A stretch of 64,000 nucleotides of DNA from an uncultured Collinsella sp. (GCA_900758475.1 CAAERQ010000013.1:51425-115424), one strand, 5' to 3'; numbered from the stretch's first letter, positions 49,585-58,184 are shown. Notes: generated by a model from the sequence alone, not told the origin. Translations and numbers: made by a program.

Positions 49585-50370
49585 ATGACCGAAGCCGCTG
49601 TTGAAACCTACGACACCACGACTAGAGGCGCCGCCTCGATGGCAGCCTATCGCGCCGTTCGCATCCTGCAACTATTAAGCGAAAACACCGGCGAGGACAA
49701 GGCCATGCTTTCCGATGAGTTGATCCGGCGCCTCGCCCATCCCGACGACCCCGCCCGCATGCCCATCTCGGCGGCGCGGCGCAGCATCTACACCGCCATC
49801 TCCGCGCTTCGCCATGCCGGATACGAAATTGAGTACAAACGCGGCGTGGGCTACAAACTTCTTACCCGCCCGCTCACCGATGAAGAGATCATCCGGCTCC
49901 ACGGTATGGTCATGCGCAACCGCTCCACGCCTATCGCTATCCGCAAGAGCATGGCGCAGCACTTAGTTGCCATGGCGAGCGCCGACGTTCGCGGCTACCT
50001 CGATACACCCGAACCCGCTCCAAGCGCAGGCAGCAAGGCTACCAAGGCAACACGCACGCCCATCAAGCGCATCGACACGTGCGAGCTCGTCGAGCAGGCC
50101 ATCGACCACGGAACCACGGTGAGTTTTGATATTTCGAGCGTCACGACACGTGGCGAAACCGAAGCAGCACGGATGACACTCCGTCCCTTTGCCATCAGAC
50201 AGCGCGATGGCATCTCGTATCTGCTGGGAACGGTCTACGACGCCCGAGGCGCCGATGACACGTTGCGTACTGTAGAGATTGGCCGAATGAGAAACGTCAG
50301 CACGCGCCTGCTCGACGGCAAGAAGCTCTTCGCCGCCTTGGACGAGGACGACGCCTCCTCCGCCGCATAA
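49585..50370 (+). CDS. Putative HTH/WYL-type transcriptional regulator
   Basis: A 261-residue protein with an N-terminal winged-helix-like region (about residues 15-85; RAVRILQLLSENTGEDKAML, SIYTAISALRHAGYEIEYKR) and a C-terminal domain whose strands (MTLRPFAIRQRDGISYLLGT then VYDARG) resemble WYL ligand-sensing domains, although the W-Y-L triplet is not clear. A low-complexity Ala/Lys/Thr linker joins them. The ATG at 49585 sits 10 bases after AAAGGA; a GTG at 49576 is too close to the site. Its targets are unknown; the ABC transporter downstream has a separate promoter. Confidence 0.7.
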   Translation: MTEAAVETYDTTTRGAASMAAYRAVRILQLLSENTGEDKAMLSDELIRRLAHPDDPARMPISAARRSIYTAISALRHAGYEIEYKRGVGYKLLTRPLTDEEIIRLHGMVMRNRSTPIAIRKSMAQHLVAMASADVRGYLDTPEPAPSAGSKATKATRTPIKRIDTCELVEQAIDHGTTVSFDISSVTTRGETEAARMTLRPFAIRQRDGISYLLGTVYDARGADDTLRTVEIGRMRNVSTRLLDGKKLFAALDEDDASSAA

Positions 50371-50439
50371 GACCCTCCGCCGCCCATTCGACTACCCGTA
50401 CCGCCCATCCGATTCTGTATTAAAAAACCCGCCAGGCTG

Positions 50440-50467
50440 TTGTAAAAATGGACATCAGCGCTACTAT
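50440..50467 (+). promoter_or_regulatory. Promoter of the ABC transporter operon
   Basis: TTGTAA (50440-50445) and TACTAT (50462-50467) are 16 bp apart and lie about 65 bases upstream of the lipoprotein ATG. The 60-nt leader has no obvious riboswitch or T-box. Confidence 0.6.
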
Positions 50468-50530
50468 AGTTCCACTTGCACTTTGTCCCAGTGCAGTGTT
50501 TCCAGCCATTTTTATACTGGGGGTAATGAT

Positions 50531-51511
50531 ATGAAGGACATCACCATCAGCCGCAGGAGCCTTCTGGTCTCCGCCGGCCTGCTCGCGCTCGCCCCGCTCG
50601 CCGGATGCGGCGGCAACTCTGGTTCCGGCTCTGCTGCCGCCGGTTCCGACTACACCATCGGCGTTCTGCAGCTCACCGAGCACTCCGCACTCGATGCCGC
50701 CAACGACGGCTTTGTCAAGGCCATCAAGGAGAGCGGCCTTAAGGTCAAGATCGACCAGAAGAACGCCCAGAACGACCAGTCCACGTGTAAGTCCATTGCC
50801 GACAAGTTTGTGGGCGACAACGTCAACCTGATTTATGCCATCGCAACGCCCGCCGCGCAGGCTGCCGCCGGCGCCACGGCCGATATCCCCATCGTGGGCT
50901 GCGCCATCACCGACTACGCCGCCTCCGGCCTGGTCCAGGACAACGACAAGCCCGGCACCAACGTCACGGGCGCTTCCGACCTCACCCCGGTCGCCGAGCA
51001 GCTCGAGATGATGCAGAAGGTCCTGCCCGACGTTAAAAAGGTCGGCCTGCTCTACTGCACCGCCGAGTCCAACTCCGACGTCCAGATCAAGGCCGCCAAG
51101 AAGGAGCTCGACAAGCTGGGCCTCGAGTACACTGACTTCACCGTCTCGAGCTCCAACGAGATTCAGTCCGTCGTCGAGTCTGCCGTGGGCAAGGTCGACG
51201 CGCTGTACTCCCCCACCGACAACACCATCGCCGCGGGTGCCTCGCAGGTCGGCCAGATCTGCAAGGAAAACAAGCTTCCCTTCGTGACTGGCGAGGAGGG
51301 TATGTGCATGGCCGGCGGCCTGTTCACCCTCTCCATCAATTACGAGGACCTGGGCTACGCCGCGGGCGAGATGGCCGTTAAGATCCTGAAGGGCGAGGCC
51401 AAGCCCGAAGACATGCCGATCAAGCACCTCTCGAGCAAGGACCTGGTCGTCGTCAAGAACGACGAAATGGCCGAGGCCCTGGGCATCGACCTTTCCGCTC
51501 TGGACGCGTAG
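50531..51511 (+). CDS. ABC transporter substrate-binding lipoprotein, TrpX-like
   Basis: A 326-residue exported lipoprotein: a twin-Arg-like RRS start, then a hydrophobic stretch and the lipobox LAPLAGCG (Cys near residue 24). The mature part is a Peripla_BP-like fold of the PF04392 type (TIGVLQLTEHSALDAANDGF, AIATPAAQAAAGATADIPIV), the group that contains TrpX and binds tryptophan, tyrosine or related small ligands. Ligand not proven. First gene of a three-gene operon. Confidence 0.9.
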   Translation: MKDITISRRSLLVSAGLLALAPLAGCGGNSGSGSAAAGSDYTIGVLQLTEHSALDAANDGFVKAIKESGLKVKIDQKNAQNDQSTCKSIADKFVGDNVNLIYAIATPAAQAAAGATADIPIVGCAITDYAASGLVQDNDKPGTNVTGASDLTPVAEQLEMMQKVLPDVKKVGLLYCTAESNSDVQIKAAKKELDKLGLEYTDFTVSSSNEIQSVVESAVGKVDALYSPTDNTIAAGASQVGQICKENKLPFVTGEEGMCMAGGLFTLSINYEDLGYAAGEMAVKILKGEAKPEDMPIKHLSSKDLVVVKNDEMAEALGIDLSALDA

Positions 51512-51715
51512 CGGCATGCGCGGCGATGTGCCTAGGGCCCATACTCGCGCCGTTGCCGTGCTATTCAATATCTGAGCCACAGGGGCGGACGTCAAAGACC
51601 GGCGTTCGCCCTGCTTGTTTCGGATGAGACAAAACATCCGTCCGCAGCTCTTTTATGCATTGTTACCGCTATTATGGAAAATCACGTGTCCACCCTATCC
51701 TAGGAGGTATGAAGC

Positions 51716-52639
51716 ATGCTCATTGCATTGCAGGGCGCCGTTTCCCAGGGTGTCCTCTGGGGCATTATGGTGCTTGGCGTGTTTATCACGTTCCGCCTGC
51801 TCGACATCCCCGATATGACCTGCGACGGCAGCTTTGCCCTCGGCGGCTGCGTTTGCGCCGTGCTCATTGTCAACAATAACGTCGACCCCTTGATCGCCGT
51901 GCTGGCCGGCATGTGCGCCGGCGCCATCGCCGGCGCCGTCACGGGTATCTTGACCACCGTCTTTGAGATTCCCGCGATCCTCGCCGGAATCCTTACGCAA
52001 ATCAGTCTGTGGTCCATCAACCTGCGCATCATGGGCAAATCCAACACGCCCATCCTTGCCAAGGGCACCATCTTCTCATCCGTCAGCCACATGACGGGCC
52101 TGCCGCAGTCCACTGTTGCCATTATCCTTGGCATTGTGCTGGCCGTGGCCATCGTCGCCATCCTGTACTGGTTCTTTGGCACCGAGATCGGCTCGGCGCT
52201 GCGTGCCACCGGCAACAACGAGTACATGATCCGCGCCCTGGGCGTCAACACCAACTCCACCAAGATGATCGCCCTCGTGCTCTCTAACGCCCTTATTGGC
52301 CTTTCGGGTGCGCTCATCTGCCAGAGCCAGAAGTACGCTGACATTGGCATGGGCACCGGCGCCATCGTTATCGGTCTTGCCGCCATTGTTATCGGCGAGG
52401 TGCTCGGCCGCCTGCTGCCCGGCGGTCTCACGCAGTTCTCCGTCCGTCTTGCCTCTGCAGTCTTTGGCTCCGTGGTGTACTTCCTCATTCGCGCTATCGT
52501 GCTGCAGCTGGGCATGGATGCCAACGACATGAAGCTGCTCTCCGCCGTGATCGTTGCCGTGGCCCTGTGCGTGCCCGTGGTTTGGGAGCGCTACAAGCTC
52601 CGCAGCTCCTATACGAAGGGAGATGAGGCAAATGCTTAA
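51716..52639 (+). CDS. ABC transporter permease, TrpY-like
   Basis: A 307-residue inner-membrane permease with about eight spans, of the BPD_transp_2 type that pairs with TrpX-like binding proteins. Recognisable segments include DIPDMTCDGSFALGGCVCAV and ALRATGNNEYMIRALGVNTN. The start follows AGGAGG by eight bases. A 204-bp gap with no gene separates it from the lipoprotein. It overlaps the ATPase gene by 8 bp. Confidence 0.92.
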   Translation: MLIALQGAVSQGVLWGIMVLGVFITFRLLDIPDMTCDGSFALGGCVCAVLIVNNNVDPLIAVLAGMCAGAIAGAVTGILTTVFEIPAILAGILTQISLWSINLRIMGKSNTPILAKGTIFSSVSHMTGLPQSTVAIILGIVLAVAIVAILYWFFGTEIGSALRATGNNEYMIRALGVNTNSTKMIALVLSNALIGLSGALICQSQKYADIGMGTGAIVIGLAAIVIGEVLGRLLPGGLTQFSVRLASAVFGSVVYFLIRAIVLQLGMDANDMKLLSAVIVAVALCVPVVWERYKLRSSYTKGDEANA

Positions 52640-53426
52640 GCTCTCGCACGTCAAAAAGACCTTTAACAAGGGCACCGTCACCGAAAAGCGCGCACTCACC
52701 GGCGTCGATCTTACCCTTAACGACGGCGACTTTGTGACCGTGATCGGCGGCAATGGCGCCGGCAAGTCCACGCTGCTCAACATGATCGCCGGCGTGTATC
52801 CGCTCGATTCGGGCGTTATTGAGCTCGACGGCAACGATATCTCGCGTCTGAGCGAGTCGCAGCGCGCCAAGTACCTGGGCCGTGTGTTCCAGGACCCCAT
52901 GCGCGGCACCGCAGCCGACATGCAGATTGCCGAGAATCTGGCCCTCGCCAAGCGTCGCGGTCAGCGTCGCGGTCTTTCGTGGGGCGTCACCAAGGCCGAG
53001 AAGGACGAGTACGTTGAACTGCTCAAGCGCTTGGACCTCGGTCTGGACACGCGCCTTAACGCCAAGGTCGGCCTGCTCTCGGGCGGCCAGCGCCAGGCAC
53101 TCACCCTGCTGATGGCCACGCTCACCAAGCCACGCCTGCTGCTGCTCGACGAGCACACCGCGGCCCTCGACCCCAAGACAGCTTCTAAGGTGCTCAACCT
53201 GACCGAGGAGATCGTCGACGAGAACCACCTGACCACACTCATGGTCACGCACAACATGAACGACGCCATCCGCCTGGGCAACCGTCTGATCATGATGCAC
53301 GAGGGCCATGTGATCTACGACGTGGCCGGCGACGAGAAAAAGTCGCTCACCGTGGCCGACCTGCTGCAGAAGTTCGAGGAGGTCTCGGGCGGCGAGCTCG
53401 CCAACGACCGCATGCTGCTGAGCTAA
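52632..53426 (+). CDS. ABC transporter ATP-binding protein, TrpZ-like
   Basis: A 264-residue ATPase with Walker A GGNGAGKSTLLN near residue 43, the signature LLSGGQRQALTLLMATLTKP, Walker B LLLLDEHTAALDPKTA and the switch His in LMVTHNMNDAI. It completes a TrpXYZ-type uptake system. The Walker B Glu is present, so it should hydrolyse ATP. Its start overlaps the permease end. Confidence 0.95.
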   Translation: MLKLSHVKKTFNKGTVTEKRALTGVDLTLNDGDFVTVIGGNGAGKSTLLNMIAGVYPLDSGVIELDGNDISRLSESQRAKYLGRVFQDPMRGTAADMQIAENLALAKRRGQRRGLSWGVTKAEKDEYVELLKRLDLGLDTRLNAKVGLLSGGQRQALTLLMATLTKPRLLLLDEHTAALDPKTASKVLNLTEEIVDENHLTTLMVTHNMNDAIRLGNRLIMMHEGHVIYDVAGDEKKSLTVADLLQKFEEVSGGELANDRMLLS

Positions 53427-53465
53427 AACCTGCCAAAGAGGGACAGGTTTATTTTGGCAGGTTTT
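53425..53465. repeat. GGGACAG-core palindrome (stem AACCTGCC)
   Basis: AAAACCTGCCAAA pairs with TTTTGGCAGGTTTT around GAGGGACAGGTTTA. It begins at the ATPase stop codon and may act as the operon's terminator, as T-rich sequence follows. Confidence 0.75.
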
Positions 53466-53480
53466 ATCTGCACAAACGTC

Positions 53481-53520
53481 AAAACCGCCGCAAAGGGACA
53501 GGCGCCCTTGCGGCGGTTTT
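53481..53520. repeat. GGGACAG-core palindrome (stem ACCGCCGCAA)
   Basis: AAAACCGCCGCAAAG pairs with CTTGCGGCGGTTTT around GGACAGGCGCC. The stem differs fully from the neighbour at 53425, yet the GGGACAGG core is kept. Confidence 0.8.
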
Positions 53521-53616
53521 CGCATATCATGTCGATAATCCAGCGTCAGCAGGGACCACTGGTCAAGAACTAAGGAAACTGCCTTGAGAAGATTTCTTCC
53601 CCGCCGTGCAAACCTT

Positions 53617-53670
53617 ATACCCAACAAGAAGCCCGTCCGAATTTGATCGGACGGGCTTCTTGTTGGGTAT
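53617..53670. terminator. Perfect 24-bp inverted repeat upstream of mscS
   Basis: The arms 53617-53640 and 53647-53670 pair at all 24 positions around ATTTGA. It looks like a bidirectional terminator (GCCCGTCCGA core, A/T-rich ends), but no gene ends next to it: the ABC operon stops 190 bp earlier. It lies 33 bp before the mscS ATG, so the mscS promoter must be within or downstream of it, or mscS is read through it. Confidence 0.6.
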
Positions 53671-53703
53671 CATGGTTGGACGATCATGAGGAGGTTTCCC
53701 TAC

Positions 53704-54471
53704 ATGGAATTGTTTGAGCCAATTCTTCATTTCTTTGCACAACGATGGGTCCACAATATCATCTGGGCAGGTATCTTGGCCATCGGCACCGCCGTTGCCG
53801 CCAAGGTCGCGTCCAAGACCCTGCACCACCTGCTTAGCCGCGACGATAACCCACTCCCTTCATCGAGCATCTTTATCAACATCGCGCGCGCCATCATCTG
53901 GATGATTGGCGGCAGCTTTATCCTCGACAACTGCTTTGGCATTAACGCAAACGCCCTCGTCGCCGCTCTTGGCGTCGGCGGCATCGCCATCTCGCTCGGC
54001 TTTCAGGACACGCTGTCAAACCTTATCGGTGGCATGCAGGTGACCTTTATGGGCATCATCAAGCCCGGCGACAATATCGAGGTCGGCGGCGTGTCGGGCG
54101 TGGTCCAAGACATCACCTGGCGCCATACGACCATCGAGGACGCCTGCGGGCAGACCATCATCGTCCCCAACTCCAACATCTCCAAGAACACGCTCGTGCA
54201 TTTGATGCCCTTTGGGCGCGTGGCCGTGCCCGTCGCGGTCAAGGACACGTCCAAGTGGGCTTCACTGGACGCGTTGGCAGATGAGCTCACCGACGCCACT
54301 AAGGCCGCCGTGCTTCCCATCTCGGGCTTTGACAAGGAGCCCTACGTGCTCTTTAGCGAGATCGGCGACTTTGGCATCAAGGGCAAGATCATCTTTATCG
54401 TCGGTGACGACAGCACCACCTTTACGGCAGCCGACGCCTGCATCCGCGCCATCGCCCCCATCATCGCCTAA
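53704..54471 (+). CDS. mscS: Small-conductance mechanosensitive channel (MscS family)
   Basis: A 255-residue membrane protein that should open under osmotic down-shock. It has about three N-terminal spans; the pore helix region reads ALVAALGVGGIAISLGFQDT, followed by LSNLIGGMQVTFMGIIKPGD, the conserved beta domain. The ATG at 53704 is nine bases after AGGAGG; an ATG six codons earlier overlaps that site. It ends in the palindrome at 54470. Confidence 0.93.
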   Translation: MELFEPILHFFAQRWVHNIIWAGILAIGTAVAAKVASKTLHHLLSRDDNPLPSSSIFINIARAIIWMIGGSFILDNCFGINANALVAALGVGGIAISLGFQDTLSNLIGGMQVTFMGIIKPGDNIEVGGVSGVVQDITWRHTTIEDACGQTIIVPNSNISKNTLVHLMPFGRVAVPVAVKDTSKWASLDALADELTDATKAAVLPISGFDKEPYVLFSEIGDFGIKGKIIFIVGDDSTTFTAADACIRAIAPIIA

Positions 54472-54509
54472 AACCACCACAAAGGGGACAGGCACCTTTG
54501 TGGTGGTTT
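54470..54509. repeat. GGGACAG-core palindrome (stem ACCACCACAAAGG)
   Basis: AAACCACCACAAAGG pairs with CCTTTGTGGTGGTTT around GGACAGGCA. It overlaps the mscS stop codon by two bases and may serve as its terminator. The same palindrome, inverted, is at 57348-57388. Confidence 0.8.
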
Positions 54510-54565
54510 CGCATCGTGGTACCATGGTTCATATCGTTGTTTAAACGACTAAGGGAGTAGACACC

Positions 54566-56482
54566 ATGGAAGAGGCCTATCGTCAAGCACGCAAGCGCGG
54601 CGAGCAGGGACGCCGTCGCGCCATTAGTCAAAGCGAGCACCCGTACCTTACGGACCTCGACAGCCTCGTTGCCCAGCTCCCCTTGGGTCAGCGAGAGAGT
54701 GTCGGCCTGAGGGACATTCCGCTCGAAATGGTCGTCGGCACGGTTACCAAAGGCCGTCAGTCTGCCTTTTCGTGTAACTTTATGCCCCTGCTGCCGTTTA
54801 ACACCGAGTTCGCCCGCAAGTGGTCCAACCTCTACGACATCCAGGTGACCGAGGGCTATCGCGACCCCATCATCGTCACCGAGTTCATGCATCGGTTCTA
54901 TGTCCAGGAAGGCAACAAGCGCGTCAGCGTCCTCAAATTCCTGGACGCCCCGACGGTTTCGGCCAAGGTCACCCGTCTCTACCCCGGCAAATGGGATTCC
55001 GTCGAAAGCCGCCTGTACGGCGAGTTCTGCGCGTTTTGGCGCGTCTGCCCCCTATACGAGATCGAGTTCTCGCGTGAGGGAAGCTACGAAACGCTCGCCA
55101 AAATGCTCGGCCAGAACCTTATCGAAAAATGGCCGCAGAAAAAGGTCGACTACCTGCGCCATACCTTCCTACTCTTTAAGCGCGCCTACCTGCGTGCCGG
55201 CGGCGACCATCTGGACATTACGCCCGCCGACGCTATGCTCGTTTACCTCAATGTGTACAGCCAGGACCGCCTGCTGGATACGCCGACGGATATCGTCGTA
55301 AACCGCCTGTGCAAGATTTGGCGCGAGCTGGTCATCGCCGGCAAAAATGACGAGGAGAAGGTCAATCTTGTCGAAGCGCCGAGCGTCGATGAGGATATAG
55401 CGCCCGCCAAGTCCACCTCCGGCGTGCTCAACTTCTTTATGGGCAAGACCGTCTATTCGGCGGCCAACCCCCTGCGCATCGCCTTTATCCATGAATTCCC
55501 CTGTGCATCGTCGAGCTGGGACAGCTTGCACGACCAAGGGCGTCAGTATCTCGATGAGCACTTTGGCGGTATCGTGCGCACCGAGGCGTTCGAGGACTGC
55601 CACGATCCGGACGCGTTCTACGCCGCCGCGGAAACGGCTGTCAAACATGGAGCAAACGTCATCTTCTCGACCTCGCACCGCCTGATGGAATACACGCTCA
55701 GGGCTGCCGTTGAGTATCCTCGGGTTCGGTTCCTCAACTGCTCTATCGGCCTTCCCCACCAAAGCGTGCGCTCGTATTTTGGCAAAATGTACGAGGCCAA
55801 GTTCCTCCTGGGCGCCCTTGCTGCCAGCATGGCGGACAACCACCGCATCGGTTACCACGCGTCGGTCTTTGCGTCGGGCGCGCTTAGCGAGATCAACGCC
55901 TTTGCCATCGGCGCCTCGTTGCTCGACCCTCGCGCGCAGGTAATCCTTACCTGGGGCGATGTGCCCGCCGGCGGCCTTGCCGAGGCCATGTGCCGCGAAG
56001 GCGTGAGCGTCATGACCGGCGCCGACATGTCAAAGTCGCTCGAAGACCCCACGGCCTACGGACTCCACCGCCTGGTCGATGGCAAGGTCGTCGGCATCGC
56101 CATGCCGGTATGGAACTGGGGTCGATACTACGAGCTTATCGTGCGAAGCCTGCTGCATGGCACCTGGGATGAGACCAGTGACGATAGCCAGGTTCGCGCC
56201 GTCAACTACTGGTATGGCATGAGCTCGGGCGTTATCGACATTCGCTACGCTCCGGGCCTGCCTTATCAGACGCGCAAGCTTGTTCAGCTGCTCCGCAATG
56301 GCATCGTCGAGGGCTCCATCAATCCATTTGGTGGCGAACTCCATAGCCAAGACGGCGTGGTGCAGATCGAGGGCTTTCCCCCGCTGCCGAGCACGCAGAT
56401 TGTCGAGATGAATTGGCTGGCCGACAACGTGGTGGGCACCATTCCGCAGCTCGACGATGAGCCGAAGGTCCGCGCCCTATGA
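54566..56482 (+). CDS. Cytoplasmic ParB-like/BMP (PnrA-like) fusion protein
   Basis: A 638-residue protein in two parts. Residues about 85-150 resemble a ParB/Srx-type domain (GYRDPIIVTEFMHRFYVQEG, then NKRVSVLKFLDAPTV). Residues about 300-620 resemble the basic membrane protein/PnrA sensor fold (LRIAFIHEFPCASSSWDSLH, KHGANVIFSTSHRLM, GALAASMADNHRIGYHASVF, ALSEINAFAIGASLLDP). Usual BMP proteins are exported lipoproteins; this one has no signal peptide or lipobox, so it should work in the cytoplasm, perhaps as a nucleoside-like ligand sensor. Its stop overlaps the next gene's ATG by 4 bp. Confidence 0.75.
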   Translation: MEEAYRQARKRGEQGRRRAISQSEHPYLTDLDSLVAQLPLGQRESVGLRDIPLEMVVGTVTKGRQSAFSCNFMPLLPFNTEFARKWSNLYDIQVTEGYRDPIIVTEFMHRFYVQEGNKRVSVLKFLDAPTVSAKVTRLYPGKWDSVESRLYGEFCAFWRVCPLYEIEFSREGSYETLAKMLGQNLIEKWPQKKVDYLRHTFLLFKRAYLRAGGDHLDITPADAMLVYLNVYSQDRLLDTPTDIVVNRLCKIWRELVIAGKNDEEKVNLVEAPSVDEDIAPAKSTSGVLNFFMGKTVYSAANPLRIAFIHEFPCASSSWDSLHDQGRQYLDEHFGGIVRTEAFEDCHDPDAFYAAAETAVKHGANVIFSTSHRLMEYTLRAAVEYPRVRFLNCSIGLPHQSVRSYFGKMYEAKFLLGALAASMADNHRIGYHASVFASGALSEINAFAIGASLLDPRAQVILTWGDVPAGGLAEAMCREGVSVMTGADMSKSLEDPTAYGLHRLVDGKVVGIAMPVWNWGRYYELIVRSLLHGTWDETSDDSQVRAVNYWYGMSSGVIDIRYAPGLPYQTRKLVQLLRNGIVEGSINPFGGELHSQDGVVQIEGFPPLPSTQIVEMNWLADNVVGTIPQLDDEPKVRAL

Positions 56483-57189
56483 AAATCCTTGCCGTAGCCG
56501 ATACCGAAGAACGATGCCTTTGGGAATGCTTTCATAAGGAACGCTTTGAGGGTGTTGACCTGATTTTGTCAGCTGGAGACCTGGACCCGGACTATCTTGA
56601 GTTTTTGGTCACCGTCATCAACAAACCGCTCATCTACGTGCGAGGCAACCACGATGACCGCTACGTACGTCATGCACCGGGCGGCTGCATCTGTGTCGAA
56701 GATACCGTCTACGTGTACCGCGGCGTCCGCATCGCGGGGCTTGGCGGCTCCATGCGCTACCGAGACGGTGCCAACATGTACACCGAGCGCGAGATGGCCA
56801 AGCGCATGCGCAAGCTGTCGCGTAAAATCAGGATGGTCGGCGGCTGCGACATCTTGCTCACCCATGCACCCGCCGCCGGCGTGGGCGATCTGGATGATCT
56901 GCCACATCGAGGATTCGAATGCTTTAACACAGCGCTCGAGTCCTGGAATCCCGACTACATGGTGCACGGGCATGTGCACCAATGCTATGGCCACGACTTT
57001 CAGCGTGAGCGTCGGCATGCATGCGGGGCAACAATCATCAACGCCTGCGGCTATACGCAGTTTGAACTTGACGAAGCGCGCTACCCTATCCGTGGCTGGC
57101 AGGCAGCTTGGCTCAATTCGCAAACTATACGCTGCGAGCTCAAGCGCCACGAGGCCATCGAGTCCTCAACCGCCAGAACACCCTGGTAA
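56479..57189 (+). CDS. Metallophosphoesterase, partner of the BMP fusion
   Basis: A 236-residue calcineurin-like phosphoesterase. Metal-site motifs are DTEE (residues 8-11, replacing the usual DxH), SAGDLDPDY, YVRGNHDDRY, LLTHAPAAG and HGHVHQC. The loss of the first-motif His may change the metal or lower activity; related proteins I recall have D-x-E there. The ATGA overlap with the upstream gene means the two are made together. The substrate is unknown (cyclic nucleotide, nucleotide or protein phosphate). Confidence 0.85.
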   Translation: MKILAVADTEERCLWECFHKERFEGVDLILSAGDLDPDYLEFLVTVINKPLIYVRGNHDDRYVRHAPGGCICVEDTVYVYRGVRIAGLGGSMRYRDGANMYTEREMAKRMRKLSRKIRMVGGCDILLTHAPAAGVGDLDDLPHRGFECFNTALESWNPDYMVHGHVHQCYGHDFQRERRHACGATIINACGYTQFELDEARYPIRGWQAAWLNSQTIRCELKRHEAIESSTARTPW

Positions 57190-57347
57190 CCACTTTTAAG
57201 GCTTGACGCTGCGCCGGCCCCAAGCACCCCATCTCGCCCCTCAAGCCGTCGCTCGCGTACCAAAGTACGCGTCGCTCCTCTTTCGGGGCGACCTGGGGCA
57301 CTTGGAACCGGCTCGCTGCGATGCCAAAACATTGACGCCAAAGTGCC

Positions 57348-57388
57348 AAAACCACCACAAAGGTGCCTGTCCCCTTTGTGGTGGTTTT
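57348..57388. repeat. GGGACAG-core palindrome, inverted copy of 54470
   Basis: AAAACCACCACAAAGG pairs with CCTTTGTGGTGGTTTT around TGCCTGTCC. It is the inverse of the copy at 54470-54509, so the two flank the BMP-fusion/phosphoesterase pair as an inverted pair. The segment 57190-57347 has no gene that I can support. Confidence 0.8.
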
Positions 57389-57401
57389 GGCCCGAGATAG
57401 C

Positions 57402-57440
57402 AAGAAACCCGGTCCTGTACGAGGCAGAACCGGGTTTCTT
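57402..57440 (-). terminator. rplKA terminator
   Basis: AAGAAACCCGGTTC-type stem: AAGAAACCCGGT pairs with ACCGGGTTTCTT around CCTGTACGAGGCAGA. T- and A-runs on both sides allow use from either strand. It is 37 bp past the rplA stop. Confidence 0.8.
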
Positions 57441-57476
57441 TAGCAATGCTTGCTTTGCTCAGGCAGTAACTAGCAG

Positions 57477-58184
57477 TTACTCAGCCAGGAAGTCACGCTG
57501 GACAGCGGGATCGACCTTGACGCCAGGGCCCATGGTGGAAGACACGGAGATGGACTTGACGTACTTGCCCTTAGCAGAAGAGGGCTTGACGCGCAGGATC
57601 TCGGTGTACAGGGCAGCGTAGTTCTCGACGAGCTGCTGCTCAGAGAAGGACTTCTTGCCCAGGGGCACGTGGCAGATGCCGTAACGGTCGGCGCGGTACT
57701 CAACGCGGCCGGCCTTGAGCTCGGAGACCATCTTGGCGACGTCCATGGTCACGGTGCCGAGCTTGGGGTTCGGCATGAGGCCACGGGGACCAAGGATCTT
57801 ACCGATGCGGCCGACCTTGGCCATCATGTTCGGCGTAGCGATAGCGGCGTCGAAGTTGATCTCGCCCTTCTGGATCTGGGCGACGAGCTCGTCGGAACCG
57901 ATGATGTCGGCGCCGGCAGCCTCGGCCTCGCGAGCCTTCTCGCCCTCAGCGAAGACGGCAACACGAACGGTCTTGCCGGTGCCGTGGGGCAGGGAGATGG
58001 AACCACGGATGTTCTGGTCAGCCTTACGAGTATCGATGCCCAGACGGAAGTGGGCCTCGACGGTCTCGTCGAACTTGGCGGTGTCGAGCTCCTTGATGAG
58101 CTTGGCAGCCTGAAGGGGGGTGTAGAGCGTGGCGCGGTCGATCTTCTCGGCAGCGGCGTTATAGCTCTTACCATGCTTAGCCAT
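57477..58184 (-). CDS. rplA: 50S ribosomal protein L1
   Basis: L1 forms the mobile stalk at the E site. The 235-residue protein starts MAKHGKSYNAAAEKIDRATL and has the RNA-binding segments FRLGIDTRKADQNIRGSISL and PRGLMPNPKLGTVTMDVA. The ATG at 58182-58184 is eight bases after AGGAGG; the ATG two codons upstream is too close to it. It follows rplK after 117 bp. Confidence 0.97.
   Translation of the reverse strand: MAKHGKSYNAAAEKIDRATLYTPLQAAKLIKELDTAKFDETVEAHFRLGIDTRKADQNIRGSISLPHGTGKTVRVAVFAEGEKAREAEAAGADIIGSDELVAQIQKGEINFDAAIATPNMMAKVGRIGKILGPRGLMPNPKLGTVTMDVAKMVSELKAGRVEYRADRYGICHVPLGKKSFSEQQLVENYAALYTEILRVKPSSAKGKYVKSISVSSTMGPGVKVDPAVQRDFLAE

Noticed and set aside
50371..50530. T-box or tryptophan riboswitch before the TrpX-like operon
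   Set aside because: The leader after the predicted start point is about 60 nt and has no T-box sequence or paired terminator and antiterminator.
51512..51715. A missing small gene between the lipoprotein and permease genes
   Set aside because: No frame with a start signal; it contains only a weak hairpin and the permease ribosome-binding site.
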